A DNA stretch of 64,000 nt from Nitratireductor aestuarii (GTDB lineage Bacteria > Pseudomonadota > Alphaproteobacteria > Rhizobiales > Rhizobiaceae). The notes below the pieces were generated by a model. The model made no database searches. It was given only the letters and a program-made list of their open reading frames with translations, and was not told the DNA's origin. The DNA lies in assembly GCF_014641695.1 (NCBI RefSeq), contig NZ_BMIF01000006.1, positions 225,496-289,495 of the forward strand, in the 5' to 3' direction. A program made the position numbers and the translations under genes. Of the stretch, positions 9,005-16,848 are shown one piece after another; within the stretch, counting starts at the first letter, position 1, and every line of letters starts with the position of its first letter.

Positions 9005-10423
9005 ATGAACACTGAAATCATGGAACTTGTGGTGATCGGCGGTGGGCCGGGCGGCTACTCGGCTGCCTTCAGGGCCGCCGATCTCGGCATGCAGGTTGCC
9101 CTCATCGAGCGCGAGGAAACGCTTGGCGGTGTCTGTCTCAATGTGGGCTGCATCCCGTCAAAGGCTCTGCTCCACGTAGCCGCCGCCAAGGAAGAGGCAG
9201 AGCGACTGTCAAAGCATGGCATACGTTTCGGTGCGGCTGAGCTGGATCTCGATGCATTGCGCGCTTTCAGGCACGACACCGTCTCGCGCCTGACGGGCGG
9301 TCTTGCGCAGATGGCCAGGCAGCGCAAGGTGCAAAGGATTATTGGCAATGCCCGCTTCGCCGGACCGAACGTACTCCATGTGGAAGACAGGGCAGGCAAT
9401 GTCAGCGCCGTAAGCTTCCAGATGTGCATTATCGCGGCGGGCTCTTCACCGATCCACCTGCCGTTTCTGCCGGATGATCCGCGCATCGTCGATTCAACCG
9501 GAGCGCTGGAGCTGCCATTCATCCCGAAGCGCATGCTTGTCATCGGCGGCGGCATCATTGGGCTCGAAATGGCGACCGTCTATAGCGGGCTGGGGGCTCG
9601 CATTGATGTGGTCGAACAGACGGGCGGCCTCCTTGCCGGCGTGGACCGTGATATGGTTGGCATCTGGATGAAGCGCAACAGCCACCGGTTTGATCGCATC
9701 ATGCTCTCTACCCGGCTGGAGTCAGTCGAGGCCGCGCCTGAGGGATTTGTTGCTCGTTTCAACAACGGCCATGAGCCGGCGACCTATGACCTGATCCTGC
9801 AGGCAGCAGGCAGACGTCCGAACGGCGATCGGCTTTCACTGGAAGCTGCAGGGCTTCAATCCAATGGCGGCTTCATTGCGGTCGACAGCCAGATGCGGAC
9901 CGCACAACCGAACATCTTCGCAATCGGCGATGTGGTCGGTCAGCCCATGCTGGCGCACAAGGCGGTTCACCAGGGTCATGTCGCAGCTGAAGTGGCCGCT
10001 GGACACAGGGCGGTCTTCGAGCCGCTGGTTATTCCGTCTGTCGCCTATGTGGATCCGGAGATTGCCTGGGTTGGTCTCACCGACGACGCGGCTCGTCAAG
10101 ACGGGATCGAGGTTGACGTCGGCAAGTTCCCCTGGGCGGCATCCGGCCGCGCCATCGCCAACGGAGCGGACTACGGCATGACCAAGCTGTTGTTCTCGCG
10201 CGAGACGGGTCGTTTGCTGGGCGGCGCAATGATCGGGCCTGGTGCCGGTGATATGCTGGGCGAGATCTGCCTTGCGACCGAACTGGGGGCAGACGCAACC
10301 GATATCGGTCGCACCATCCACCCGCATCCAACGTTAGGCGAGACAATTGGCCTGGCAGCGGAAGCGGCCATGGGAAGTTGTACTGACTTGCCGCCAATAC
10401 CTTTCTTATGCCCTCGGCAATAA
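9005..10423 (+). CDS. lpdA: Dihydrolipoyl dehydrogenase E3
   Basis: 472 residues from the ATG at 9005. The FAD-binding GGGPGGYSAA lies at 12-21, the redox-active disulfide in GGVCLNVGCIPSK is Cys44/Cys49, the NAD-binding GGGIIGLEMA is near 184, and the C-terminal HPHPTLGE contributes the His-Glu pair of the partner active site. It reoxidises E2 dihydrolipoamide with NAD+. A longer frame extends upstream into the E2 gene, but CTGAGG at 8993-8998 and the domain start support 9005. It is the last gene of the aceE-aceF-lpdA operon; a hairpin follows at 10433. Confidence 0.93.
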   Translation: MNTEIMELVVIGGGPGGYSAAFRAADLGMQVALIEREETLGGVCLNVGCIPSKALLHVAAAKEEAERLSKHGIRFGAAELDLDALRAFRHDTVSRLTGGLAQMARQRKVQRIIGNARFAGPNVLHVEDRAGNVSAVSFQMCIIAAGSSPIHLPFLPDDPRIVDSTGALELPFIPKRMLVIGGGIIGLEMATVYSGLGARIDVVEQTGGLLAGVDRDMVGIWMKRNSHRFDRIMLSTRLESVEAAPEGFVARFNNGHEPATYDLILQAAGRRPNGDRLSLEAAGLQSNGGFIAVDSQMRTAQPNIFAIGDVVGQPMLAHKAVHQGHVAAEVAAGHRAVFEPLVIPSVAYVDPEIAWVGLTDDAARQDGIEVDVGKFPWAASGRAIANGADYGMTKLLFSRETGRLLGGAMIGPGAGDMLGEICLATELGADATDIGRTIHPHPTLGETIGLAAEAAMGSCTDLPPIPFLCPRQ

Positions 10424-10432
10424 TCTCCTTCG

Positions 10433-10480
10433 ACGGCGAGGCAAAACACAAGCGCATCCACGAGCGGGCAGCCTCGCCGT
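10433..10480. terminator. Shared terminator between convergent genes
   Basis: Perfect 10-bp arms ACGGCGAGGC and GCCTCGCCGT with a 28-nt loop fill the gap between the E3 gene and the convergent response regulator gene. A short TTTA follows on the plus strand. The symmetry suits termination in both directions. Confidence 0.55.
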
Positions 10481-10834
10481 TTATTCCAACCAGGCCTGGA
10501 TCTGTTCCGCTGTATAAGGTTTCGGGAGAAAAGGGATGTCACTCGCCAGTCTGGCGGTAGCAGGAAGCATGTGTCCCGAAGTGATCAGTATCGAGATGTG
10601 CGGCCAGTGCGCCTGAACTGCGGCAGCCAGCTCAATCCCATCGATGTCACAGCGCAAATTCACATCGGTAAAGAGGTGTGTGATATCCGTACGTCGCTTC
10701 AGGAGCTCAAGTGCCCGGCGCGCATCGATCGCAGGCACTGCTACGTGCCCCAGATGTTCAATACAGTCGACCGTGTCCAGAAGAATAAGGGTTTCGTCTT
10801 CGACCACCAGAACGACAGCGGGAGGGCGGGTCAT
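10481..10834 (-). CDS. Single-domain response regulator (receiver only)
   Basis: 117 residues, only a CheY-like receiver. Acidic residues in VVEDE (about 11-14), the phospho-acceptor Asp in LFTDVNL (about 57), the Ser of ITSGH (about 84) and the Lys of LPKPY (about 104) are all in place. There is no output domain, so signalling must pass by protein contact or through a phosphorelay. The start ATG follows AAGGAT on the minus strand. It lies 9 bp after the HWE-kinase gene in the same orientation, so the two probably form a kinase-regulator pair. Similar stand-alone receivers paired with HWE/HisKA_2 kinases are common in Rhizobiales. Confidence 0.9.
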   Translation of the reverse strand: MTRPPAVVLVVEDETLILLDTVDCIEHLGHVAVPAIDARRALELLKRRTDITHLFTDVNLRCDIDGIELAAAVQAHWPHISILITSGHMLPATARLASDIPFLPKPYTAEQIQAWLE

Positions 10835-10843
10835 ACATATCCT

Positions 10844-12313
10844 TCAAGAACGGAGTAGGGCTGCGACCGGAGCTCTCATCTCAACTCTGAGGCCGGACGG
10901 ATCGTAACTCTGCAGCACTTCTCCTGTTCCATCCAATCCCATGTTGACAAGTTTGGAACCGAACCCGCCTCCTCCTTCGGGTCGCACTACCTCCGGCCCA
11001 CCCTCTTCGAGCCATTGCAGCACCAGTTCATCACCCGCACTCTTGCCTTCAATCTCCCAGCAAAGCGTGATCCATCCCGTCTCAGCAGATAGAGCTCCAT
11101 ATTTGATCGCGTTGGTGAATAGCTCATGCAGGATCATGGCCAGAGACAATGTGGCGTTGGGACCAAGCTCAAGTGACGGCCCGGTGACTGTGAAGCGCTC
11201 CCGCATTCCGAAATTGTCGATCGCCGACTCGACAATCCTTACAATGTCCGCCGAAGTCCAATTGTGCTGGATCAGCGCATCATGCGCACGGCTGAGCGCA
11301 ACGATCCGCTGCGTCAGCGTTTTCATCACCTCGTCGTCGGCTACAGACCGCAGCGTTTGCGTCGCAATGGCCTGGACCGTGGCCAGGGTGTTCTTGACCC
11401 GGTGCTGCAGTTCCCGGTTTACGAGTTCAAGCCGCTGCTCGGCGAGCACATGTTCCGTGACGTCCTGGCCTTCAACGAATATGCCGGAGATGGTGCCGTT
11501 GGGCTCGTGTACCGCCTGGTAGATAAAGTCGAGATAATGGTCTTCTGGCGGAGAGTCATGATCAGGTTGCAGCCTGATCAAGGTGCGTCTTCCCACGAAG
11601 GGCTGCCCGGTCGTGTAAACCTTGTCCAGCAGTTCGACAAAGCCCTGGTCTACAGCTTCAGGCACGGCCTCGCGCACTGACTTGCCAACGACGTCCCTCA
11701 GGCCGACCAGCCGGCGATACGCCGCATTTGCGGACTGGAAAATGTGGTCGGGTCCAGACAGCATGGCAATGAAGCCTGGTGCTTCCTCGAATTGCCGGGC
11801 AATCCTGAGTGTTTCGTTCTTATATGCTTCGGTTCGCTGGTGCTGTTCGGTCACATCATTGCAAACCACCAGCACACCGCCGATTTCGCCATCCAGATCA
11901 ATGGGCGAGTACCCATAGGTCCACCAGACGTTTTCCGGTTCGCCATCTCGATTGATCGGGACGAGCTGCTCCACATTCCAGGTTGCACCTCCTCCAGACA
12001 TCACGAGTTCGATCTGCGGTCCGATGATCGGCCAGATGTCTTCCCAGGTTTCGCGACCACGCGCTCCCAGGGCCTTGGGGTGCATGGCAGGACCCATGGT
12101 TTGGCGGTACGCATCGTTGTAGAATTGGATAAGCTCAGGACCCCACCAGATGAACATCGGGTGCTGGCTGTTCAGCATCAATCGAATGGTCACCCTCAGG
12201 CTTTGTGGCCATGTGTCGGGGGAGCCTAAAGGTGTTGCCGACCAGTCGTGGGAACGCATCAACGCGCCCATTTCACCGCCGCCCTCAAGGAACAGTACTC
12301 TGGTATCCGCCAT
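10844..12313 (-). CDS. PAS-domain HWE-family sensor histidine kinase
   Basis: 489 residues from the internal ATG (protein start MADTRVLFLEGGGEM). A further in-frame ATG upstream would add 29 residues without domain support. Two PAS-like regions (about 40-165 and 180-300) with TEQHQRTEAY and TEHVLAEQRL ends precede the H-box ELQHRVKNTLATVQAIATQT (about 315-335), the N-box ILHELFTNAIKYGALS (about 410) and a WLEEGGP box, as in HWE kinases. No membrane segment is visible, so it is a soluble sensor. HWE kinases often carry light- or redox-sensing PAS domains; a cofactor cannot be assigned here. It is followed directly by its probable receiver. Confidence 0.9.
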   Translation of the reverse strand: MADTRVLFLEGGGEMGALMRSHDWSATPLGSPDTWPQSLRVTIRLMLNSQHPMFIWWGPELIQFYNDAYRQTMGPAMHPKALGARGRETWEDIWPIIGPQIELVMSGGGATWNVEQLVPINRDGEPENVWWTYGYSPIDLDGEIGGVLVVCNDVTEQHQRTEAYKNETLRIARQFEEAPGFIAMLSGPDHIFQSANAAYRRLVGLRDVVGKSVREAVPEAVDQGFVELLDKVYTTGQPFVGRRTLIRLQPDHDSPPEDHYLDFIYQAVHEPNGTISGIFVEGQDVTEHVLAEQRLELVNRELQHRVKNTLATVQAIATQTLRSVADDEVMKTLTQRIVALSRAHDALIQHNWTSADIVRIVESAIDNFGMRERFTVTGPSLELGPNATLSLAMILHELFTNAIKYGALSAETGWITLCWEIEGKSAGDELVLQWLEEGGPEVVRPEGGGGFGSKLVNMGLDGTGEVLQSYDPSGLRVEMRAPVAALLRS

Positions 12314-12463
12314 TTTCTTTACCGCCTTGGGTCGACACTCATACAACGCAGTAGCAGATAACATTCCTGACGTGGGGCAATTCGGCAATCGGGTCTGCAA
12401 TATTTCGCCGACCGCACCGTTAGGGCTGCAGTTTTCCGCCCTGACAGAGGATTGGTGCTGCCG

Positions 12464-12480
12464 AGCGGCGAGGAGCCGCT
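12464..12480 (-). terminator. Possible terminator after the CoA-transferase gene
   Basis: Arms AGCGGC and GCCGCT with a 5-nt loop begin 3 bp past the minus-strand stop codon of the CaiB/BaiF gene. No clear T-run follows. The gap 12314-12463 shows nothing else recognisable. Confidence 0.35.
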
Positions 12481-12483
12481 TGG

Positions 12484-13650
12484 TTACGAGGAGAGGCCAA
12501 GTTCGGAAAGTATTTCCTCGGTATGCTCACCCGGTAGCGGCGGTGGTGCGGATACACCGGGGCCATCATGGGCAAAGCGGAAGCCCGCATTGAGGATCGA
12601 GGTGCGCTGTACCGCCGGGTTCGGCACATCGACCTCAAGCATGAGGTTGCGCCCTTCAAGTTGCGGCAGCTTCAGCACGTCGCGCACGGGGCGCACCGCG
12701 CCGGCGGGAACGCCTGCTTGCGAAAGGATGACTTCCCACTCCAGCGCCGTCTTCGTCTTGAAGGCTGCGGTCAGTTCCGCCTGAAGTTCACGGTCGTGAG
12801 CCATGCGGGAATCCGGGTCCGCAAATCGCGGATCGGAGAGCAGATCAGGCCGACCCAGCGCCGCGCACAGCCGCTCATACTGATTTTGCTGCACGGCGCC
12901 GATGGTGATCGCGTTCTCCGCCGTCTCGAATGTGTCGGCTGTGGGGGCCAGCGAGAAGCCGCGATTGCCGGTGCGCTTCGGCTCGATATTGGAGATGACC
13001 AGCGGGTTGACCACGGATGACATCATCACCAGCGAAGCATCGAGCATCGACATGTCGATGTATTGGCCGCGCCGTTCAGGGTCCCGCTCGCGCTGGATGT
13101 AGGCCGCCTGAATGGCAAATGCGGCAAGGAGGGCGCTGTAGGTATCGACGATGGGAAAGCCGACACGCATGGGGCCGCTGTCCGGTTCGCCAGAAAGGCC
13201 CATCAGCCCCGAAACGCTCTGAATGATCTGGTCGATGGCCGGGTAATCCCGCATCGGGCCATCCTGCCCGTAGCCGGAGATGGAGCAGAAGATCAGGCCG
13301 GGATTGATCTCGCGGACCGCCTCATATCCGAGGCCAAGGCGGTCAACGACGCCCGGACGGAAGTTCTCGACCATGATATCGCAGGTGGCAATGAGCTTCT
13401 GCGCCGCTTCGCGTCCGAAGTCGGACTTGAGATCAAGGACGATGGACTTCTTGCCGGCGTTGGCGCCAATGAAGGGTTCCGCCATCCCGCGCAATTCCTT
13501 GCGCTGGGTGTAGTTCCGCAGCACATCCCCTGTGGGCGGCTCTACCTTGATGACCTCCGCCCCGAGAAGGCACAGGAACTGGGTGGCCAGGGGGCCTGCG
13601 ATAACATGACTGAAATCGGCGACGCGGACGCCTGCGAGTGGTTGTGCCAA
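12484..13650 (-). CDS. Class III (CaiB/BaiF) CoA-transferase
   Basis: 388 residues, typical of formyl-CoA transferase relatives. It begins MAQPLAGVRVADFSHVIAGP. The catalytic Asp, which in oxalate/formyl-CoA transferase forms an acyl-aspartyl intermediate, is present as D169 in PIVDTY. RRGQYIDMSMLD and a C-terminal PLPGEHTEEIL are further family marks. It moves CoA between carboxylic acids in the cytosol. The start is TTG at 13648-13650 behind a GGGAGGAG ribosome site, the same strong site used by the other units of this cluster. A 21-bp palindrome (13664-13684) lies immediately upstream, so it probably belongs to the regulon of the adjacent MarR gene. Donor and acceptor acids are unknown. 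Confidence 0.92.
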   Translation of the reverse strand: MAQPLAGVRVADFSHVIAGPLATQFLCLLGAEVIKVEPPTGDVLRNYTQRKELRGMAEPFIGANAGKKSIVLDLKSDFGREAAQKLIATCDIMVENFRPGVVDRLGLGYEAVREINPGLIFCSISGYGQDGPMRDYPAIDQIIQSVSGLMGLSGEPDSGPMRVGFPIVDTYSALLAAFAIQAAYIQRERDPERRGQYIDMSMLDASLVMMSSVVNPLVISNIEPKRTGNRGFSLAPTADTFETAENAITIGAVQQNQYERLCAALGRPDLLSDPRFADPDSRMAHDRELQAELTAAFKTKTALEWEVILSQAGVPAGAVRPVRDVLKLPQLEGRNLMLEVDVPNPAVQRTSILNAGFRFAHDGPGVSAPPPLPGEHTEEILSELGLSS

Positions 13651-13663
13651 TGCTGCTCCTCCC

Positions 13664-13684
13664 TTAGTTCATTAGTTGAACTAA
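13664..13684. promoter_or_regulatory. MarR-type operator, copy 1
   Basis: Perfect inverted arms TTAGTTC and GAACTAA separated by 7 bp, 13 bp upstream of the minus-strand CoA-transferase start. A minus-strand TTGACA (13702-13697) with a 17-bp spacer puts the weak -10 (13679-13674) inside the palindrome. The same 21-bp arrangement recurs at 14344 and, degenerate, at 16782. Confidence 0.75.
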
Positions 13685-13708
13685 TACGGCGAAGCCTGTC
13701 AAGCGGGG

Positions 13709-14230
13709 TCAGTCGTCACCATCGACGGCGATGGCTGCCGACAATCCGGTTCGCCGCGCCTGTCGCTCGCCAAGATGCGCATAAAGCTTGTTGAGGAGGT
13801 CGAAGAATTGACTTCGTTCTTCCTTGGTGAAGGTTTCAAAGATCGCGGCGTGCTGGGTGGTCACCCGTTCCGAGATCTTCTCGTAGCGCAGCTGTCCCGC
13901 CGCGGTTAGCTGCAAGGCATTGAAGCGTTTGTCAGCTGCCGACTTCGCCCGCTCGATCAGGCCGCGCGCTTCGAGTTCCTTGACCAGCTTCGTGATGGCC
14001 GATTTCTTGAAGACCAGTATTGCGGCAAGGTCGTTCTGGGAAATCCCCGGGTTGAGTGCGATGACACTCAGGATCGCAATCTCACCGTGCTCGGTGGCGA
14101 GGTCATTGAAGAATTCTGCATTCTCGGCGCGAATATAGGCACGCAGGGCGCGTGTCAGAAACGGGAGGTTCTCCCGCAGGGAGCCAAGGACCACCCGATC
14201 CTGTTGCCCCTCATCCATTGTGCCCGCCAT
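13709..14230 (-). CDS. MarR family transcriptional regulator
   Basis: 173 residues. A winged helix-turn-helix (about 62-115) includes SQNDLAAILVFKKSAITKLV, then the wing segment SAADKRFNALQLT, and helices on each side form the MarR dimer. Such proteins usually repress nearby catabolic genes until an aromatic acid or acyl-CoA binds. It is divergent from the dehydratase-like operon and downstream of another CoA-transferase gene, and the three TTAGTTC palindromes surround it, so it is the obvious candidate to bind them. No cysteine is present, which argues against redox sensing. The start could also be the ATG four codons in. Confidence 0.9.
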   Translation of the reverse strand: MAGTMDEGQQDRVVLGSLRENLPFLTRALRAYIRAENAEFFNDLATEHGEIAILSVIALNPGISQNDLAAILVFKKSAITKLVKELEARGLIERAKSAADKRFNALQLTAAGQLRYEKISERVTTQHAAIFETFTKEERSQFFDLLNKLYAHLGERQARRTGLSAAIAVDGDD

Positions 14231-14328
14231 GTGCGTCGCCCTCCATTGGCCGGTCGATGCCTGTGCCCGACGTCAGACAATCCGGTAGCTGACTAGCCGC
14301 CGTGCCGAAACCTGTCAAACGTGGCAGC

Positions 14329-14364
14329 TTGACGTTCCTCAAATTAGTTCTAAAAATGAACTAA
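14329..14364 (+). promoter_or_regulatory. Promoter with MarR-type operator, copy 2
   Basis: TTGACG at 14329-14334 followed 16 bp later by TAAAAA (14351-14356) gives a plausible sigma-70 promoter for the dehydratase-like operon. The operator TTAGTTC-N7-GAACTAA at 14344-14364 covers the -10, so a bound repressor would block polymerase. The start codon at 14382 follows a GGGAGGAG at 14371-14378. Confidence 0.7.
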
Positions 14365-14381
14365 AAAATTGGGAGGAGTCC

Positions 14382-15500
14382 TTGGCGCACGCATCATCGC
14401 TCCAGTCAAAAGGAGCAGCCGGAACACTGCTCGATCGTGCCTTCGAAGCGCGCGATCGGTATGAGCCAGTCGCTCCCCTGCCGCGCGTGGGTATTTTCGG
14501 CAATGGCTTCCCCGAAATACTGGTCGCTGCTGCGGGCGGCCTTCCGGTGCATCTCTCGATGGGAAGGCTTTCGAGCACTGCGGATATCGACGAGGTAATC
14601 GAGCCTTTCGTTGACGAGGAAGGCCGCATCTTTCTCAACCGCCTGATGAATGGCGAGTTTGACGACGTCGAGGGGATCATCTTTGCCCGCGATGATGCGC
14701 CGGCGCTCATTGCCTACCAATATGCCACCGAGTGGGTGCGGCAGGGCAGGGCACCGAAAGCCGTGCCGCCGCTGTTTCTTTGGAATCTGGTTCATACGCA
14801 GACACCAGCCGTTGAACGCTTCAATGCTGTTCAGGCCGAAAAGCTCTTCGGTTTCCTGGAGCGAATTGGACTGCGGAGGCCTGACGACGAGACGATTGCA
14901 GAAGCTTCCGCTGCCGAGAGCCGTCGCCGCGAGGCACTGAAACGTCTGGAAGCCGCAGGGGTGTCCGGCGCTACTGCGATGCGCTGGCGCAATGCCGGTC
15001 GCTTCATGCCTGCAGCAGAGCACGCGGACCTTCTCAATGCCGCTCTTGCCGATGCGGAGAAGGTCGAAAACAAGAGCCTGCGGATCGGCCTGATCGGATC
15101 GCCGCTCGCCTCACCCGCCTCCTATGACGTCTTTGAGCGTTACGGAACCATTGTCTGTGACTGGCAGCCCTGGGGTGCCGTCTGGCCGCGGCCCGGGAAC
15201 GACAAGACCACTCTGGCTGATATCCTGCGCGCAGCGGCGGCTGACCCATCCTGTCCGCGCGTCAGTCCGACAACGGCTTTCCGGCAGGCGCTGATCGAAG
15301 CAGTCGTGAATGCTCGATGCGAGCTCGTGCTGTGCCAGCTCGCCCCGACGGACGACACGTTTGGCTGGGAGATCCCGGCCCTTGCATCGGAGCTCGAGAG
15401 CAGGGGCATTGCCTTCGTCAATCTCGGCTTCCGCGAGCCGGATCACGAAACGTGGCACGCACGTGCTGCAGCGCTCATTTCCGCAAAGCTTGGGGCCTGA
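14382..15500 (+). CDS. 2-hydroxyacyl-CoA dehydratase-like subunit (HgdB/BcrC family)
   Basis: 372 residues beginning at TTG behind GGGAGGAG. Family features are the RVGIFGNGFPEILVAAAGGLPVHL-type first strand region, the segment DDVEGIIFARDD, and a late domain with LRIGLIGSP, CELVLCQLAPTDDTFGWEIPAL and ESRGIAFVNLGF. Classic members hold a [4Fe-4S] cluster through three conserved cysteines per subunit and receive electrons from an ATP-dependent activator. Here no cysteine precedes C259 (others are C291, C313, C318), so the expected amino-terminal ligand is missing. No activator gene is visible in the window. It is the first gene of a MarR-controlled unit, with its partner subunit 2 bp downstream. 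A CoA-ester dehydratase, reductase or a non-redox derivative are all possible. Confidence 0.75.
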   Translation: MAHASSLQSKGAAGTLLDRAFEARDRYEPVAPLPRVGIFGNGFPEILVAAAGGLPVHLSMGRLSSTADIDEVIEPFVDEEGRIFLNRLMNGEFDDVEGIIFARDDAPALIAYQYATEWVRQGRAPKAVPPLFLWNLVHTQTPAVERFNAVQAEKLFGFLERIGLRRPDDETIAEASAAESRRREALKRLEAAGVSGATAMRWRNAGRFMPAAEHADLLNAALADAEKVENKSLRIGLIGSPLASPASYDVFERYGTIVCDWQPWGAVWPRPGNDKTTLADILRAAAADPSCPRVSPTTAFRQALIEAVVNARCELVLCQLAPTDDTFGWEIPALASELESRGIAFVNLGFREPDHETWHARAAALISAKLGA

Positions 15501-15502
15501 AC

Positions 15503-16780
15503 ATGACAAGCACCTACGTGCCGCTTGAATCCACCAAGATTGCCACGAACCACCAGCGCGCCTGGGCCAAGAGCCTGCAGCAGCAGATCACCTCGGGCGC
15601 GACTTACGCCTTCGTCAACGCCGATACACCGCATGAGCTCTTTCATCACATGGGCTTGCCCATTGTGACGAACCAGTGGTGGTCGGCGATCATCGCGGCA
15701 AAGCAGCTGTCGGAATACTACTTCGATTACATGGAGACTCTTGGTTTCCATGACCGGCTTGCCCGCTATTCCAGCCTGCCCCTCATCGCGGAACTCGAAG
15801 GTGATCGCGAGCGGCAGCCGTGGGGAGGCCTGCCAAAACCGTCCATCCTGTGTGCGCGGCAAAGCGCCGACGACCACCAGAAGATCTTTTCGCTCTGGGC
15901 GGAGAAAACGGGCGCGCCGCTGTTTCTCTTTTCCACGCCAGCTGTGCCTGATCCGCATCCTGACTGGTGGCGGATGGGGCGGAGCGACTGGGAAACGCTC
16001 TATGGGGGCGACAGGCTGGATCTCATGGTCGATGAATTCAAGGAGCTGATCGCGCAGCTTGAAGAGCTCACGGGCCGTCCGTTCGACCATGAGGGCTTTG
16101 CAAGCTACATGGAGGCGATCAACGAGCAGGAACGCATCTACGAGGACGTTTCGGAAATCCTCGCAACCGCGCCGCGCAGCCCGATCCGCATTTCCGAGCA
16201 GATCCCCAATGCGATGATCCCGCAATGGCACCGAGGATCGGAATGGGCGCTCTCCCACGCAAGGCATTTCCGCGATGAACTTCATGAGCGCGTGAAGGCT
16301 GGCACAGCGGTGGTCGAGGAGGAACGCATCCGCATGATGTGGATCGGCGCCGGTCTCTGGTTCGACACGAGCTTCTACTCGGCATTCGAGGAAAGCCACG
16401 GGGCGGTCTTCGCCTGGTCCATGTACCTTCCCTTTGCGGCAGATGGGTACATCCGTGAGATCAAGGGGGACCCGTTGCGGGCGCTTGCGGCGCGCGTCTC
16501 CGCCATGAACGAGCAGCTCCACCAGCCGCCCTGGATCAACGCCTGGATGGTCGAGCAGGCCAAAAAGTACCGGATTGACGTGGCGCTTCTGCTCATTCCT
16601 GAGCATGACCGTTTTTCGGGCCACGGCTCCCTCTTTGCGAAGAAGGCGCTGGAAGAGGCAGGCGTTCGCGTCATCGAGGTGTGGTCCGACATGGTCGACC
16701 AGCGCCAGTGGAACCGGGAGGAGATGACCGCCCGCGTCAGCACCGTTCTGGATGCCGTTCTGGCGGAGAAAGGCGTTTGA
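15503..16780 (+). CDS. 2-hydroxyacyl-CoA dehydratase-like subunit (HgdA/BcrB family)
   Basis: 425 residues from the ATG at 15503; a longer open frame upstream overlaps the previous gene and lacks a ribosome site. The order of elements fits the larger dehydratase subunit: an early segment ending ELFHHMGLPIVTNQWWSA (usually followed by cluster ligands), KPSILCARQ, a helical middle domain, VEEERIRMMWIGAGLW and a final Rossmann-like part with QAKKYRIDVALLLIP. Only one cysteine (C117) exists in the whole chain, so a three-cysteine [4Fe-4S] site is impossible in this subunit alone. It almost certainly pairs with the preceding gene. Its stop codon is embedded in the next promoter. Confidence 0.75.
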   Translation: MTSTYVPLESTKIATNHQRAWAKSLQQQITSGATYAFVNADTPHELFHHMGLPIVTNQWWSAIIAAKQLSEYYFDYMETLGFHDRLARYSSLPLIAELEGDRERQPWGGLPKPSILCARQSADDHQKIFSLWAEKTGAPLFLFSTPAVPDPHPDWWRMGRSDWETLYGGDRLDLMVDEFKELIAQLEELTGRPFDHEGFASYMEAINEQERIYEDVSEILATAPRSPIRISEQIPNAMIPQWHRGSEWALSHARHFRDELHERVKAGTAVVEEERIRMMWIGAGLWFDTSFYSAFEESHGAVFAWSMYLPFAADGYIREIKGDPLRALAARVSAMNEQLHQPPWINAWMVEQAKKYRIDVALLLIPEHDRFSGHGSLFAKKALEEAGVRVIEVWSDMVDQRQWNREEMTARVSTVLDAVLAEKGV

Positions 16781-16805
16781 CTTAGTTCATTCGCTTAACT
16801 ATTAT
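16777..16805 (+). promoter_or_regulatory. Internal promoter with MarR-type operator, copy 3
   Basis: TTGACT (16777-16782), a 17-bp spacer and TATTAT (16800-16805) form a good sigma-70 promoter overlapping the end of the preceding gene. The operator TTAGTTC-N7-TAACTAT (16782-16802; second arm matches 5 of 7) lies exactly between and over these boxes. It would let the CoA-transferase/TRAP unit be transcribed separately yet under the same regulator. Confidence 0.65.
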
Positions 16806-16848
16806 CCCGGAACAGCACAGGTCATTGGCGAGCTATGGGAGGAGCGCC

